A stretch of 6,785 bases of DNA from Aeromicrobium sp. (lineage in GTDB: Bacteria > Actinomycetota > Actinomycetes > Propionibacteriales > Nocardioidaceae), in NCBI GenBank assembly GCA_023254755.1, contig JALRKU010000028.1:1-6785 (forward strand), read 5' to 3'. The translations under genes were made by a program, and so were the position numbers. Shown one piece after another: positions 1 to 6,304 of the stretch. Below the pieces are notes generated by a model. The model did not search any database. It was not told the origin of the DNA and worked only from the letters and a program-made list of their open reading frames with translations. Positions within the stretch are counted from its first letter, which is position 1. Each line of letters begins with the position of its first letter.

Positions 1-725
1 ACGAAGATGTTGTCGAAGATGCGGTAGGCGTCGAGCGCACGGAAGAGGACGGCGACCATGATCGCCGTGCGCATGTTCGGCAGGATTACGCGCCACAGCC
101 GCTGCCACCAGCTCGCACCGTCGACCTTGGCGGCCTCGAGCATGTCCTCGGACACCTGGGCCAGGCCGGCCAGCAGCAGCAGCGACATGAACGGAGTGGT
201 CTTCCAGATCTCAGAGATCATGATCGCCGCGAGCGACGAGCTGGTGTTGGAGAACCAGTTGAAGTCGTCGCCGACGAACGGCAGCCAGCCGTTGACGAAC
301 CCGTTGGTGTTGGAGAACGCGAACTGCCAGGCGAAGCCCGAGACGACGGTGATGATGCCGTAGGGGATGAGGATCGAGGTCCGCACGAGCCCGCGGGCGA
401 AGACGAGTCGGTGCATCACCATCGCGAAGGCGAAGCCGATGACCAGCTCGACGGCGACGGTCACGACCATGATGAAGACGGTGTTCGCGGTGTCGCGCCA
501 GAAGAGGCTGTCGGTCAGGGCCGTCACGTAGTTGTCGAGGCCGACGAACTCGCGCTCGTCGGGAGCCGTCAGCGAGTAGCTGAAGAGCGACAGGTAGAGC
601 GCACGCAGCATCGGGAACGCGGTGACGAGCAGCATCAGCGCGACGGCCGGCGCCACCAGCCTCAGGGCGAGCCGGTTCTCGCCGCGGCTGCGGTCGGAGG
701 CGCGGGTGGCGGTGGAGGTGCTCAC
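1..725 (-). CDS. sugA: SugA-like sugar ABC transporter permease, C-terminus cut by window edge
   Basis: This is an inner-membrane permease of the MalF/SugA group (binding-protein-dependent CUT1 ABC importers). It would pair with a second permease (SugB type) and an ATPase (SugC type) encoded beyond the left edge. The visible 241 residues begin with a short polar N-terminus. Hydrophobic segments follow near residues 20-42, 82-105, 115-137 and 164-190, and another starts near 217. The cytoplasmic EAA loop that docks the ATPase is clear at 197-216 (E197-A-A...D202-G203...P216). Short stretches such as VMHR, GLVRT, LIPYGI, WKTTPFMSLLLLAGLA and FRALDA closely resemble mycobacterial SugA as I remember it. 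I chose the GTG start at 725 because it overlaps the stop of the binding-protein gene in GTGA, which suggests translational coupling. Substrate (trehalose or another alpha-glucoside) is inferred from the neighbours. Confidence 0.93.
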   Translation of the reverse strand, partial: MSTSTATRASDRSRGENRLALRLVAPAVALMLLVTAFPMLRALYLSLFSYSLTAPDEREFVGLDNYVTALTDSLFWRDTANTVFIMVVTVAVELVIGFAFAMVMHRLVFARGLVRTSILIPYGIITVVSGFAWQFAFSNTNGFVNGWLPFVGDDFNWFSNTSSSLAAIMISEIWKTTPFMSLLLLAGLAQVSEDMLEAAKVDGASWWQRLWRVILPNMRTAIMVAVLFRALDAYRIFDNIF

Positions 726-2038
726 AGCAGGGCCTCCCCTCGGAGGACGGCGCCCAGGAAGTCGGCCGACTTCTTCGGCGTGGTGTCGGGGTCGACCTGG
801 CGCGGGGAGTGCCAGACGGACTGGATCGCGCTCGAGATCTGGCTGTAGAACGCGCTCTTCGGGCGCGGGCCGCCGGTGTCGATGCTCTCGGCCCACAGGG
901 CGAGCAGGTCGGCCGGGTAGGCGTCCTTGAGCGCCGCGGAGTCGTAGACCGACTGGCGCGCCGGCATGAGGCCCTCGTTGACGGCGAGGTCGCGCTGCGC
1001 CTCGGCGTTCGTGACGCACACGGCGGCCTCCTGGGCGAAGTCGGGGTGCTTCGAGAAGGCGCCGACGCCGATGTCGATGCCGCCGATCGGGGGCCGTGAC
1101 TCCTCGCCCTCCACGGTCTGTGGGTAGCGGGCCCAGCCGAGGTCCTTCAGCTCGTCCTCGTCCTTCGGTCCGCCCGCCTTGCCGACGAGTCCCTCGTAGT
1201 TCTTGTAGACGAAGGTCCAGTTGGTCATGAACTCGCCGGCACCCCTTTCGGGGTACATGCGTCCGAGGCTGGTGCCCTCGTTGGACGTGGTGAAGTCGGG
1301 CTGCCGAGCGCGCGAGTCGGCGAGCTTGGCGATCACGGCGGCGGCGTCGCGTCCGGCGTCGGAGTCGATGTCGACCTTGGCGTCGCGGCCGTCCTCGGCG
1401 GTGGCCGGATCGATGATGTCACCGCCGGCACCTTGGACCAGCGCGTTGATCCACACGACGTAGGCCTCGTACTTGTTGGCCTGCACCCCGACGGTGCCGT
1501 CGTGGTCGGCGGCGGCGTCGATGACCTGGTCCCAGGTGACCGGCTGCGTCATGTCGAGGCCGGCGGCGTCGGCGAGCGACCTGCGGTACCAGAGCACCTG
1601 CGTGTTGGCCCACTGCGGTGCCGCGACCACCTGGTCGTCCCACTGCACCGTCTCGGCAGCGCCCTTGAGCACGTCGTCGTCGAGCACCTGGTCGGCGAGC
1701 TCGCCCTCGAACGGGAGGAGCCACTGGGCGTTGGCGAACTCCGGCACGAACACCGGGTCGAGGCTCATCAGGTCCGTCTTGCTGTCCTTGGCCGCCAGCC
1801 GCCGGGCCAGCTGCGTGCGCTGATCGGTCGCGCTGGCGGGCAGCAGCTGGATCGCGATGTCGTAGTCGTCGGTGCTGCAGCGCTCGGCCAGGTCGGTGAG
1901 CGTGGCCTGCCCGTCGGGGTTGATGTACCAGTTGAGCGTCGGCTTGCCGCCGTCGCCGCCGCAGGCCGCCAGCAGGCCGGCCGCGAGCACGGTGGAGGCT
2001 GCCGCGCACGCGACCCGGAACCCCGTCGGACGCCTCAT
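722..2038 (-). CDS. lpqY: LpqY-like sugar-binding lipoprotein of ABC transporter
   Basis: This is an extracytoplasmic substrate-binding lipoprotein (438 aa) that would deliver sugar to the SugA-type permease encoded just downstream. The N-terminus is a lipoprotein signal: basic MRRPTGFR, a hydrophobic core, and lipobox LAAC with the lipidated cysteine at residue 26. I chose ATG 2038 because it puts the basic residues next to that core. An in-frame ATG at 2110 would add 24 residues in front of the signal and lies within the promoter-like region. The mature part matches my memory of mycobacterial LpqY at several blocks: QLARRL, a D in LMSLDPVF, NTQVLWYR, VQAN...VVWINAL, GGIDIGV and, near the C-terminus, RPKSAFY. 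LpqY binds trehalose. The family also includes maltose and alpha-glucoside binders, so the exact ligand is uncertain. A GGGGAG stretch about 9 nt before the ATG may be the ribosome binding site. Confidence 0.9.
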   Translation of the reverse strand: MRRPTGFRVACAAASTVLAAGLLAACGGDGGKPTLNWYINPDGQATLTDLAERCSTDDYDIAIQLLPASATDQRTQLARRLAAKDSKTDLMSLDPVFVPEFANAQWLLPFEGELADQVLDDDVLKGAAETVQWDDQVVAAPQWANTQVLWYRRSLADAAGLDMTQPVTWDQVIDAAADHDGTVGVQANKYEAYVVWINALVQGAGGDIIDPATAEDGRDAKVDIDSDAGRDAAAVIAKLADSRARQPDFTTSNEGTSLGRMYPERGAGEFMTNWTFVYKNYEGLVGKAGGPKDEDELKDLGWARYPQTVEGEESRPPIGGIDIGVGAFSKHPDFAQEAAVCVTNAEAQRDLAVNEGLMPARQSVYDSAALKDAYPADLLALWAESIDTGGPRPKSAFYSQISSAIQSVWHSPRQVDPDTTPKKSADFLGAVLRGEALL

Positions 2039-2066
2039 GCCACCACTCTCCCCGTCGCCTGTGTGT

Positions 2067-2097
2067 GAGCCAGGCCACACCAACCTAGGCCCGGCTC
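2067..2097 (-). promoter_or_regulatory. Large dyad between the glucosidase and binding-protein genes
   Basis: Two 10-base arms (2067-2076 and 2088-2097) are inverted copies with one difference. On the minus-strand transcript they read GAGCCGGGCC and GGCCUGGCUC, so the one odd position is a G-U pair and the stem is continuous over 10 pairs with an 11-nt loop. No U-run follows, so it is not a classical intrinsic terminator. It could be an intercistronic hairpin that sets the ratio of enzyme to binding-protein mRNA, or, as DNA, an operator around the -10 box that lies in its loop. Confidence 0.55.
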
Positions 2098-2110
2098 GGA
2101 CGGTCTGCAA
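2082..2110 (-). promoter_or_regulatory. Possible promoter for lpqY-sugA
   Basis: On the minus strand TTGCAG (2105-2110) and TAGGTT (2082-2087) are separated by exactly 17 bp. This matches the actinobacterial TTGNNN / TANNNT pattern. Transcription would start near 2075, giving a leader of about 37 nt before ATG 2038. The -10 box falls in the loop of the 2067-2097 dyad, so repressor control is plausible. The binding-protein gene could also be transcribed by read-through from the glucosidase gene. Confidence 0.4.
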
Positions 2111-2117
2111 CCAGGGT

Positions 2118-3794
2118 TCAGCCGGCGGGGCGCAGCCAGACCGTCATGTCGGGCGGAAGTCGTCCGTCGTCCAGCGGACCGGAGGCGACGATCACGCCGA
2201 ACCCGGCAGGCAGGTCGATCGGGGCGGCACCGAGGTTGGCGACGACCCGCACGGTGCCGCCCTCGCCGGCGCTGTCGAAGGCGACGACGTCATCGGCCAG
2301 GTCCAGCCAGGAGAGCGCGCGCACGCCGAGGCGACGATCCCGGCGCTCTCGGAGCAGGGTCCGGTACAGCTCGAGCGTCGAGTCACTCGCACCGCTCTGG
2401 CGATCGACCGCCAGGGCGGCGAACTCGGGCGGCTGGGGGAGCCAGGGGTCGTCGCCGGGACCGAAGCCGAGCGACGGCAGCTCCGCCTCCCACGGGACGG
2501 GCACGCGGCAGCCGTCGCGACCTCGTTCGGCGTGTCCCGACCGCTCCCACGTGGGGTCCTGACGCACGTCGTCGGGAAGCCGGGTCGCGTCGGGCAGGCC
2601 CAGCTCCTCACCCTGGTACAGGTAGGCCGAGCCGGGCAGCGCGAGCATGAGGGCGGTCGCGGCGCGAGCGCGCCTGAGTCCGAGCGCCGCGTCGGGCTGG
2701 GGGTCGTCCGCCCCGATGCCGGTCGTGACCACGACCTCGGTCGCGTCGGCGCGACCGAGTCGGGACGCGTGGCGCACGACGTCGTGGTTGGACAGCACCC
2801 AGGTCTGCGGGGCGCCGACCGCCCCGGCCTGGGCGAGCGACTCGGTGATCGAGGTGCGGAGCGCGTCGGCTCGCCACGGAGTCAGCAGGAACGAGAAGTT
2901 GAAGGACTGGTGGAGCTCGTCGGGACGGACGTAGCGAGCCAGAGCCTCGGCCGGCTCGACCCACGCCTCGGCGCACAGGACCCGGTCGGCGTCCTCGCCC
3001 TCGACCGCGTACTCGTCGACCAGGCGGCGCCACGACCGGTAGATGTCGTGGACGCCCGGCTGGTCCCACATCGGCTGCAGGCCGGTGGGGTCGCGCAGGG
3101 GGTCGAGCGTCAGGTCGGTGTCGGGCAGGCCCGGCGCCTTGACCAGCCCATGAGCGACGTCGATGCGGAAGCCGTCGACACCGCGATCGAGCCAGAACCG
3201 CAGCACCGACTCGAGCTCCTCACGCACCTCGGGGCGGTTCCAGTCGAGGTCCGGCTGGGAGGCGTCGAACAGGTGCAGGTACCACTGGCCCGCAGAGCCG
3301 TCGGCCTCGGTCACCCGGCTCCACGCGGGGCCGCCGAACATGCTCGGCCAGTTGTTGGGCGGCTCGCTGCCGTCGCCGCGGCCGTCGCGGAACAGGTAGC
3401 GCGCCCGTGCTGCCGAACCCGGTGGCGACGCGAGGGCCTCCTGGAACCACCGGTGCTCCTCGGAGGTGTGGTTCGGCACGACGTCGACGATGACCCGCAG
3501 GCCCAGCTCGTGCGCCCGCTCGACGAGGCGGTCCGCGTCGGCCAACGTCCCGAAGAGCGGGTCGACGTCGCGGAAGTCCGCGACGTCGTAGCCCGCGTCG
3601 TGCTGCGGGGACCGGTAGAACGGCGAGAGCCACAGCGCGTCGACGCCCAGCGCGGCCAGGTGCTCCAGCCGCGACGTGATGCCGGGCAGGTCGCCGATGC
3701 CGTCGCCGTCGGAGTCGGCCCACGACCGCGGGTACACCTGGTAGATCACGGCGTCGCGCCACCAGGGGTGGGCGACCGGGGTGGTCCGATCCAT
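2118..3794 (-). CDS. aglA: GH13 alpha-glucosidase (oligo-1,6-glucosidase/AglA type), cytoplasmic
   Basis: This 558-aa alpha-amylase-family enzyme would cleave alpha-glucosidic bonds in small sugars brought in by the linked transporter, releasing glucose. It has no signal peptide. The (beta/alpha)8 barrel motifs appear in order: a calcium-loop-like DSDGDGIGD at 27-35, region I DVVPNH at 104-109, region V QPDLDW at 180-185, region II GFRIDVAH at 208-215 with nucleophile D212, region III with acid/base E276, and region IV SNHD at 335-338 with D338. The tail after about 475 is the usual C-terminal beta-domain. QPDLDW is typical of exo-acting alpha-glucosidases and oligo-1,6-glucosidases. Length is normal for the family. 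I chose ATG 3794 because GGAGG lies 9 nt upstream; an earlier ATG at 3848 lies in the tandem repeat. Linkage preference (maltose, isomaltose, trehalose or sucrose) cannot be read from the motifs. The gene leads the operon, 79 bp before lpqY. Confidence 0.93.
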   Translation of the reverse strand: MDRTTPVAHPWWRDAVIYQVYPRSWADSDGDGIGDLPGITSRLEHLAALGVDALWLSPFYRSPQHDAGYDVADFRDVDPLFGTLADADRLVERAHELGLRVIVDVVPNHTSEEHRWFQEALASPPGSAARARYLFRDGRGDGSEPPNNWPSMFGGPAWSRVTEADGSAGQWYLHLFDASQPDLDWNRPEVREELESVLRFWLDRGVDGFRIDVAHGLVKAPGLPDTDLTLDPLRDPTGLQPMWDQPGVHDIYRSWRRLVDEYAVEGEDADRVLCAEAWVEPAEALARYVRPDELHQSFNFSFLLTPWRADALRTSITESLAQAGAVGAPQTWVLSNHDVVRHASRLGRADATEVVVTTGIGADDPQPDAALGLRRARAATALMLALPGSAYLYQGEELGLPDATRLPDDVRQDPTWERSGHAERGRDGCRVPVPWEAELPSLGFGPGDDPWLPQPPEFAALAVDRQSGASDSTLELYRTLLRERRDRRLGVRALSWLDLADDVVAFDSAGEGGTVRVVANLGAAPIDLPAGFGVIVASGPLDDGRLPPDMTVWLRPAG

Positions 3795-3803
3795 CGACGG
3801 CGT

Positions 3804-3808
3804 CCTCC
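3804..3808 (-). promoter_or_regulatory. Ribosome binding site of the alpha-glucosidase
   Basis: GGAGG on the minus strand ends 9 nt before ATG 3794. It decides this start over the in-frame ATG at 3848, which has no comparable site. Confidence 0.7.
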
Positions 3809-3818
3809 GGTCCGGCTG

Positions 3819-3831
3819 CGTGGTCGCCACG
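3819..3831. promoter_or_regulatory. Perfect palindrome CGTGG-TCG-CCACG, possible operator
   Basis: Two perfect 5-bp arms flank a 3-bp centre. It sits 24 bp upstream of the glucosidase ATG, over the expected transcription start if TAGCGT (3832-3837, minus strand) is the -10 box. Sugar operons of this type are commonly repressed by LacI-family proteins that bind such sites. No regulator gene is visible here, so this is inference. Confidence 0.35.
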
Positions 3832-3837
3832 ACGCTA
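3832..3837 (-). promoter_or_regulatory. Candidate -10 box of the sugar operon
   Basis: TAGCGT on the minus strand fits TANNNT and would place the start near 3825, giving a leader of about 31 nt with the GGAGG site inside it. The -35 position falls in the tandem repeat and is poor (TGCACC at an 18-bp spacing), so the promoter may need an activator or the call may be wrong. Confidence 0.3.
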
Positions 3838-3838
3838 T

Positions 3839-3873
3839 CGCGGTGCACCTACCGCGGTGCACCTACCGCGGTG
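3839..3873. repeat. 14-bp tandem direct repeat, 2.5 copies
   Basis: The unit CGCGGTGCACCTAC occurs at 3839-3852 and 3853-3866 without mismatch, followed by a half copy CGCGGTG at 3867-3873. Each full unit contains the perfect palindrome GGTGCACC, and each junction makes ACCGCGGT, also a perfect palindrome. The array lies between the divergent glucosidase and ndk genes, over the expected -35 region of the sugar operon. It may be a multi-site operator or simply a slippage-made repeat. Confidence 0.85.
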
Positions 3874-3897
3874 TGCTCCGTCGTCCTCATCCTGCTC

Positions 3898-3926
3898 GTG
3901 AACCGCGCGCCGCTGCCCGGTACCTT
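3898..3926 (+). promoter_or_regulatory. Probable ndk promoter giving a leaderless mRNA
   Basis: TACCTT (3921-3926) fits the actinobacterial -10 pattern TANNNT. Seven bases separate it from the A of ATG 3934, which is where transcription should start. A weak -35, GTGAAC (3898-3903), lies 17 bp upstream. There is no purine-rich ribosome binding site before the ATG. Together these point to a leaderless transcript. Confidence 0.55.
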
Positions 3927-3933
3927 GGCGCCC

Positions 3934-4341
3934 ATGACGCAGCGCACCCTCGTCCTGATCAAGCCCGACGCCGTTCGCCGTGGGCTCGTCGGCGCGGTCC
4001 TCTCGCGGTACGAGGCCAAGGGCCTGACGATCGTGGCGATGGAGCACCGCAGCATCGACGCCGCGCAGGCCGATGCCCACTACGCCGAGCACGTCGAGCA
4101 GCCGTGGTACCCGCCGCTGCGCGAGTTCGCCACGTCGGGCCCCCTCGTCGCCCTCGTGCTCGAGGGGGACGAGGCGATCGCCGCGGTGCGGGCGCTCAAC
4201 GGCGCCACCGACGGCCGGGCCGCCGCCGCCGGCACGGTGCGCGGCGACTTCTCGCTCTCGAACCGCGAGAACCTGGTGCACGCATCGGACTCCGAGGAGT
4301 CGGCCGCGCGCGAGATCGCGCTCTGGTTCCCCGCGCTCTGA
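3934..4341 (+). CDS. ndk: Nucleoside diphosphate kinase
   Basis: This 135-aa cytosolic enzyme moves the gamma-phosphate of ATP onto nucleoside diphosphates through a phosphohistidine, balancing the NTP and dNTP pools. The active-site set is present: K10 in KPDAV, Y50 in HYAEH, R86, T92, R103 in RGDF, N113, and the phosphorylated H116 in NLVHASDS. Length is normal. Compared with the Dictyostelium enzyme as I recall it, the base-stacking Phe position is W58, the TNP loop reads TDG, and the proline before GTxRGDF is Ala (A99); the usual HGSDS is HASDS. Some of this may be normal for the clade. The ATG is fixed by the conserved MTQRTLVLIKPDA start, although it has no ribosome binding site. The gene is divergent from the sugar operon and convergent, with a 6-bp gap, with the 208-aa gene. 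Confidence 0.97.
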   Translation: MTQRTLVLIKPDAVRRGLVGAVLSRYEAKGLTIVAMEHRSIDAAQADAHYAEHVEQPWYPPLREFATSGPLVALVLEGDEAIAAVRALNGATDGRAAAAGTVRGDFSLSNRENLVHASDSEESAAREIALWFPAL

Positions 4342-4347
4342 GATGGG

Positions 4348-4974
4348 CTACACCAGCACCTGCGGCCGCAGGTGGTGCGTGACCAGCTCGAAGCGTCCGC
4401 GCACGTCCTCGGGCAGCCAGATGACCTCGTTGTCGTTGGACGCGACGTCGACGTCCTCCTGCAGGGTGACGACGTCGACTGGCTGCCGCGGTGCGTCGCC
4501 GTGCCGCTCGTCGAACGCGACCAGCGAGACGCGCACCGTGACGAGGAACGGGTTCGGGTTGGCGATGCCGATGCCCCAGAAGTCCTCGGGGTCGAGCACC
4601 GCTCGCTGGTCCAGGTCGATCATGACGACGCGGACCGGCGCCTCGAGCGGGGGATGGTCGACCTCCTGCACCTCCACCAGGTGCACCTCGACGCCGCGCA
4701 CGTCGGCGCTGCCGGGACCGTCGAAGCGCAGGTGCTCCACGAGCGATCCTCGCGCGGGCAGCATCGGCGTGCCGCGGTGCAGCCCGTTGACGCCCTGGAC
4801 CGTCACGTGCGGAAGCTCCATGCCGTAGACGTTGCGAGCGACGAGGCGCACCGTCGGCACGACCGAGACGTCGGTGTGGTTGGTGATCGTGAGGACCTGG
4901 TCGGGATCGTCGAGGTCGGCACTCTTGGCGACGTAGCTGATGCTGAACGGCTGGTCCTTGCGACGACGTCTCAC
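4348..4974 (-). CDS. Unrecognised 208-aa protein with two similar beta-rich halves
   Basis: I do not recognise a family. The protein starts with a basic patch (residues 2-6, RRRRK) and has no signal peptide or membrane segment. It seems to contain two related parts. Around 28-47 it reads LTITNHTDVSVVPTVRLVA, and around 136-153 GIANPNPFLVTVRVSLVA; both look like paired beta-strands with an Asn turn, as in Ig-like or LEA14-type sandwiches. Each is followed by a V-x-V-rich stretch (57-60 and 166-171). The second half ends near WLPED at 186-190. The structural reading is inference. GTG 4974 overlaps the stop of the MFS gene in GTGA with no clear ribosome binding site of its own, so it is probably translated by coupling to the transporter. 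Sustained codon structure and the tight packing support a real gene. Confidence 0.8.
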   Translation of the reverse strand: MRRRRKDQPFSISYVAKSADLDDPDQVLTITNHTDVSVVPTVRLVARNVYGMELPHVTVQGVNGLHRGTPMLPARGSLVEHLRFDGPGSADVRGVEVHLVEVQEVDHPPLEAPVRVVMIDLDQRAVLDPEDFWGIGIANPNPFLVTVRVSLVAFDERHGDAPRQPVDVVTLQEDVDVASNDNEVIWLPEDVRGRFELVTHHLRPQVLV

Positions 4975-6212
4975 GGCTCGAGCGTACGGGGCGCGCCTCC
5001 GTCGGGCCCGCGTCGTTCCAGCTCGTCCTCGAGGTCACCGGAGCGAACGACGACCGTGCCCGCCACGCCGATCAGCACGGCGTCGACCAGCAGCACGACG
5101 AGCGGCACCTCGAACCCGCCGGTCGCACCGTGCAGGACGCCGATGCCGAACGGTCCGAGGGCCGCGACGCCGTAGCCGACGCCCTGGACGAACCCGGAGA
5201 GCGCGGCGGTCCCGTCGACGGTCCGCGTGCGGTGACCGACCATCGTCAGGCACCACAGGAAGGCTCCGCCGCCGACGCCGAGCAGGACCGACCACAGCAA
5301 CGGGGCGGTGGTGGGGGCGAGCAGGACCCCGCACCAGCCCGCTGCGGTGGCGAGGGAGAACGCCCACGGCAGGACCGGCGTCGTGCCCAGTCGACGGATC
5401 AGCGAGGGCAGGAGCAGGGAGACGGGGATGCCGATGGCGCTCAGCGCGCCGAGCATCGTGCCTGCCGTCGACGCGGACAGCCCGGCGTCGTCGAGCATCG
5501 TCGCGTACCAGCCGAACTGGGCGTACGCGCCGGCCGACTGCGCCGAGAACATCGCCGTGAGGGCCCACGCCATCGGGGACCTCGCGACCTGACGCAGGGA
5601 CACGCCGGTCCGCGTCGTCGTGCCGCGGGTGGGCCTGACGTCGTGCCGCAGCATCGGGATCCACACGACCGCACAGGCCGCGGCGACGACGGCCCACGCC
5701 GCCAGTCCACCGCGCCACCCCGTGGTGGCGTCGGCGATCGGGACCGTGGTCAGGGACGCCGTCGCCGCTCCGGCCATCAGGGCCGCCCCGTAGGCCGCGC
5801 TCACGGCAGGGACGTGGTCGGGGAGGTGCTGCTTGGCCAGCGCCGGCAGCGCCACGTTCCCGATCGCGGCGGCGGCGAGAGCGATCACCGACAGGGCGAC
5901 GAACGCCGGACCCGAGTCGACGACCGTGCGCGCGAGCAGGGCGAGCGCTGCCACGACCAGCACCCCGAACGCCGTGCGGTTCAGACCGGTCCACCGGACG
6001 ACCGCGGGGGAGAAGGTGCCGAAGACGGCGAAGCACAGCACCGGCAGCGTCGTCAGCGCACCCGCGAGCGCGGGCCCGATCTCCAGGTCGTCGCGCACCG
6101 GGTCGAGGACGACGCCGAGGCTGCCGACGGCGGTCCGCAGGTTGAGGGCGAGCAGGACGATGGCGGCCCCGACGAGGACCCGAGAACGCGTGGTGCCGGA
6201 CACGTCGGCCAT
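4971..6212 (-). CDS. CynX/NimT-family MFS transporter
   Basis: This 413-aa membrane protein has the composition and length of a 12-helix major facilitator. The N-terminal helix carries LALNLRTAVGSLGVVLDPV (residues 21-39), and the late helix carries ALSGFVQGVGYGVAALGP (337-354). Both are patterns of the CynX/NimT group (cyanate porter-like, including 2-nitroimidazole transporters). A hydrophilic loop at about 189-212 separates the two halves. The C-terminus ends in a charged tail (391-413). The family is named from a few members, so the substrate here is unknown; anions, drugs or small organic compounds are all possible. ATG 6212 was chosen because the hydrophobic region starts right after it; the open frame extends upstream but with low-complexity, GC-driven sequence. 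No good ribosome binding site is visible, so the exact start is uncertain. It is the first gene of a two-gene unit with the 208-aa gene. Confidence 0.9.
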   Translation of the reverse strand: MADVSGTTRSRVLVGAAIVLLALNLRTAVGSLGVVLDPVRDDLEIGPALAGALTTLPVLCFAVFGTFSPAVVRWTGLNRTAFGVLVVAALALLARTVVDSGPAFVALSVIALAAAAIGNVALPALAKQHLPDHVPAVSAAYGAALMAGAATASLTTVPIADATTGWRGGLAAWAVVAAACAVVWIPMLRHDVRPTRGTTTRTGVSLRQVARSPMAWALTAMFSAQSAGAYAQFGWYATMLDDAGLSASTAGTMLGALSAIGIPVSLLLPSLIRRLGTTPVLPWAFSLATAAGWCGVLLAPTTAPLLWSVLLGVGGGAFLWCLTMVGHRTRTVDGTAALSGFVQGVGYGVAALGPFGIGVLHGATGGFEVPLVVLLVDAVLIGVAGTVVVRSGDLEDELERRGPDGGAPRTLEP

Positions 6213-6275
6213 TGTGCGCGCCGCGGCCGCCGCCGCTCCGACCGGTCCGGGTGCCGGAGTCGACGTGAGGACATG

Positions 6276-6284
6276 TGCGATACT
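6276..6284 (+). promoter_or_regulatory. Possible extended -10 promoter for rne
   Basis: TGC directly followed by GATACT forms an extended -10 box (TGN plus a hexamer with the key A at position 2 and T at position 6). There is no -35 resemblance at the right distance, which is common for extended -10 promoters. Transcription would start near 6291, giving a leader of about 245 nt. Confidence 0.35.
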
Positions 6285-6304
6285 GGCCCCAGAAGATGAC
6301 GTAC

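Noticed and set aside
2039..2110. Longer binding-protein start at ATG 2110
   Set aside because: It would put 24 residues before the lipoprotein signal, and this DNA carries the dyad and promoter-like boxes.
3839..3873. CRISPR array
   Set aside because: The units are only 14 bp, directly adjacent without spacers, and no cas gene is present.
3781..3933. N-terminal extension of NDK from GTG 3781
   Set aside because: NDK families start at the MTQRTLVLIKPD position, and the extension would run through the tandem repeat and the ndk promoter.
1872..4382. An 836-codon open frame on the plus strand
   Set aside because: It runs antisense through the glucosidase, whose catalytic motifs are intact, and its product is Arg/Gly/Val-rich low-complexity sequence with no domain. 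High GC makes such long shadow frames common.
5130..6299. A 389-codon plus-strand frame opposite the MFS gene
   Set aside because: The product is a run of Arg, Gly, Asp and Gln residues with no hydrophobic core, while the minus-strand frame encodes a well-formed 12-helix transporter.
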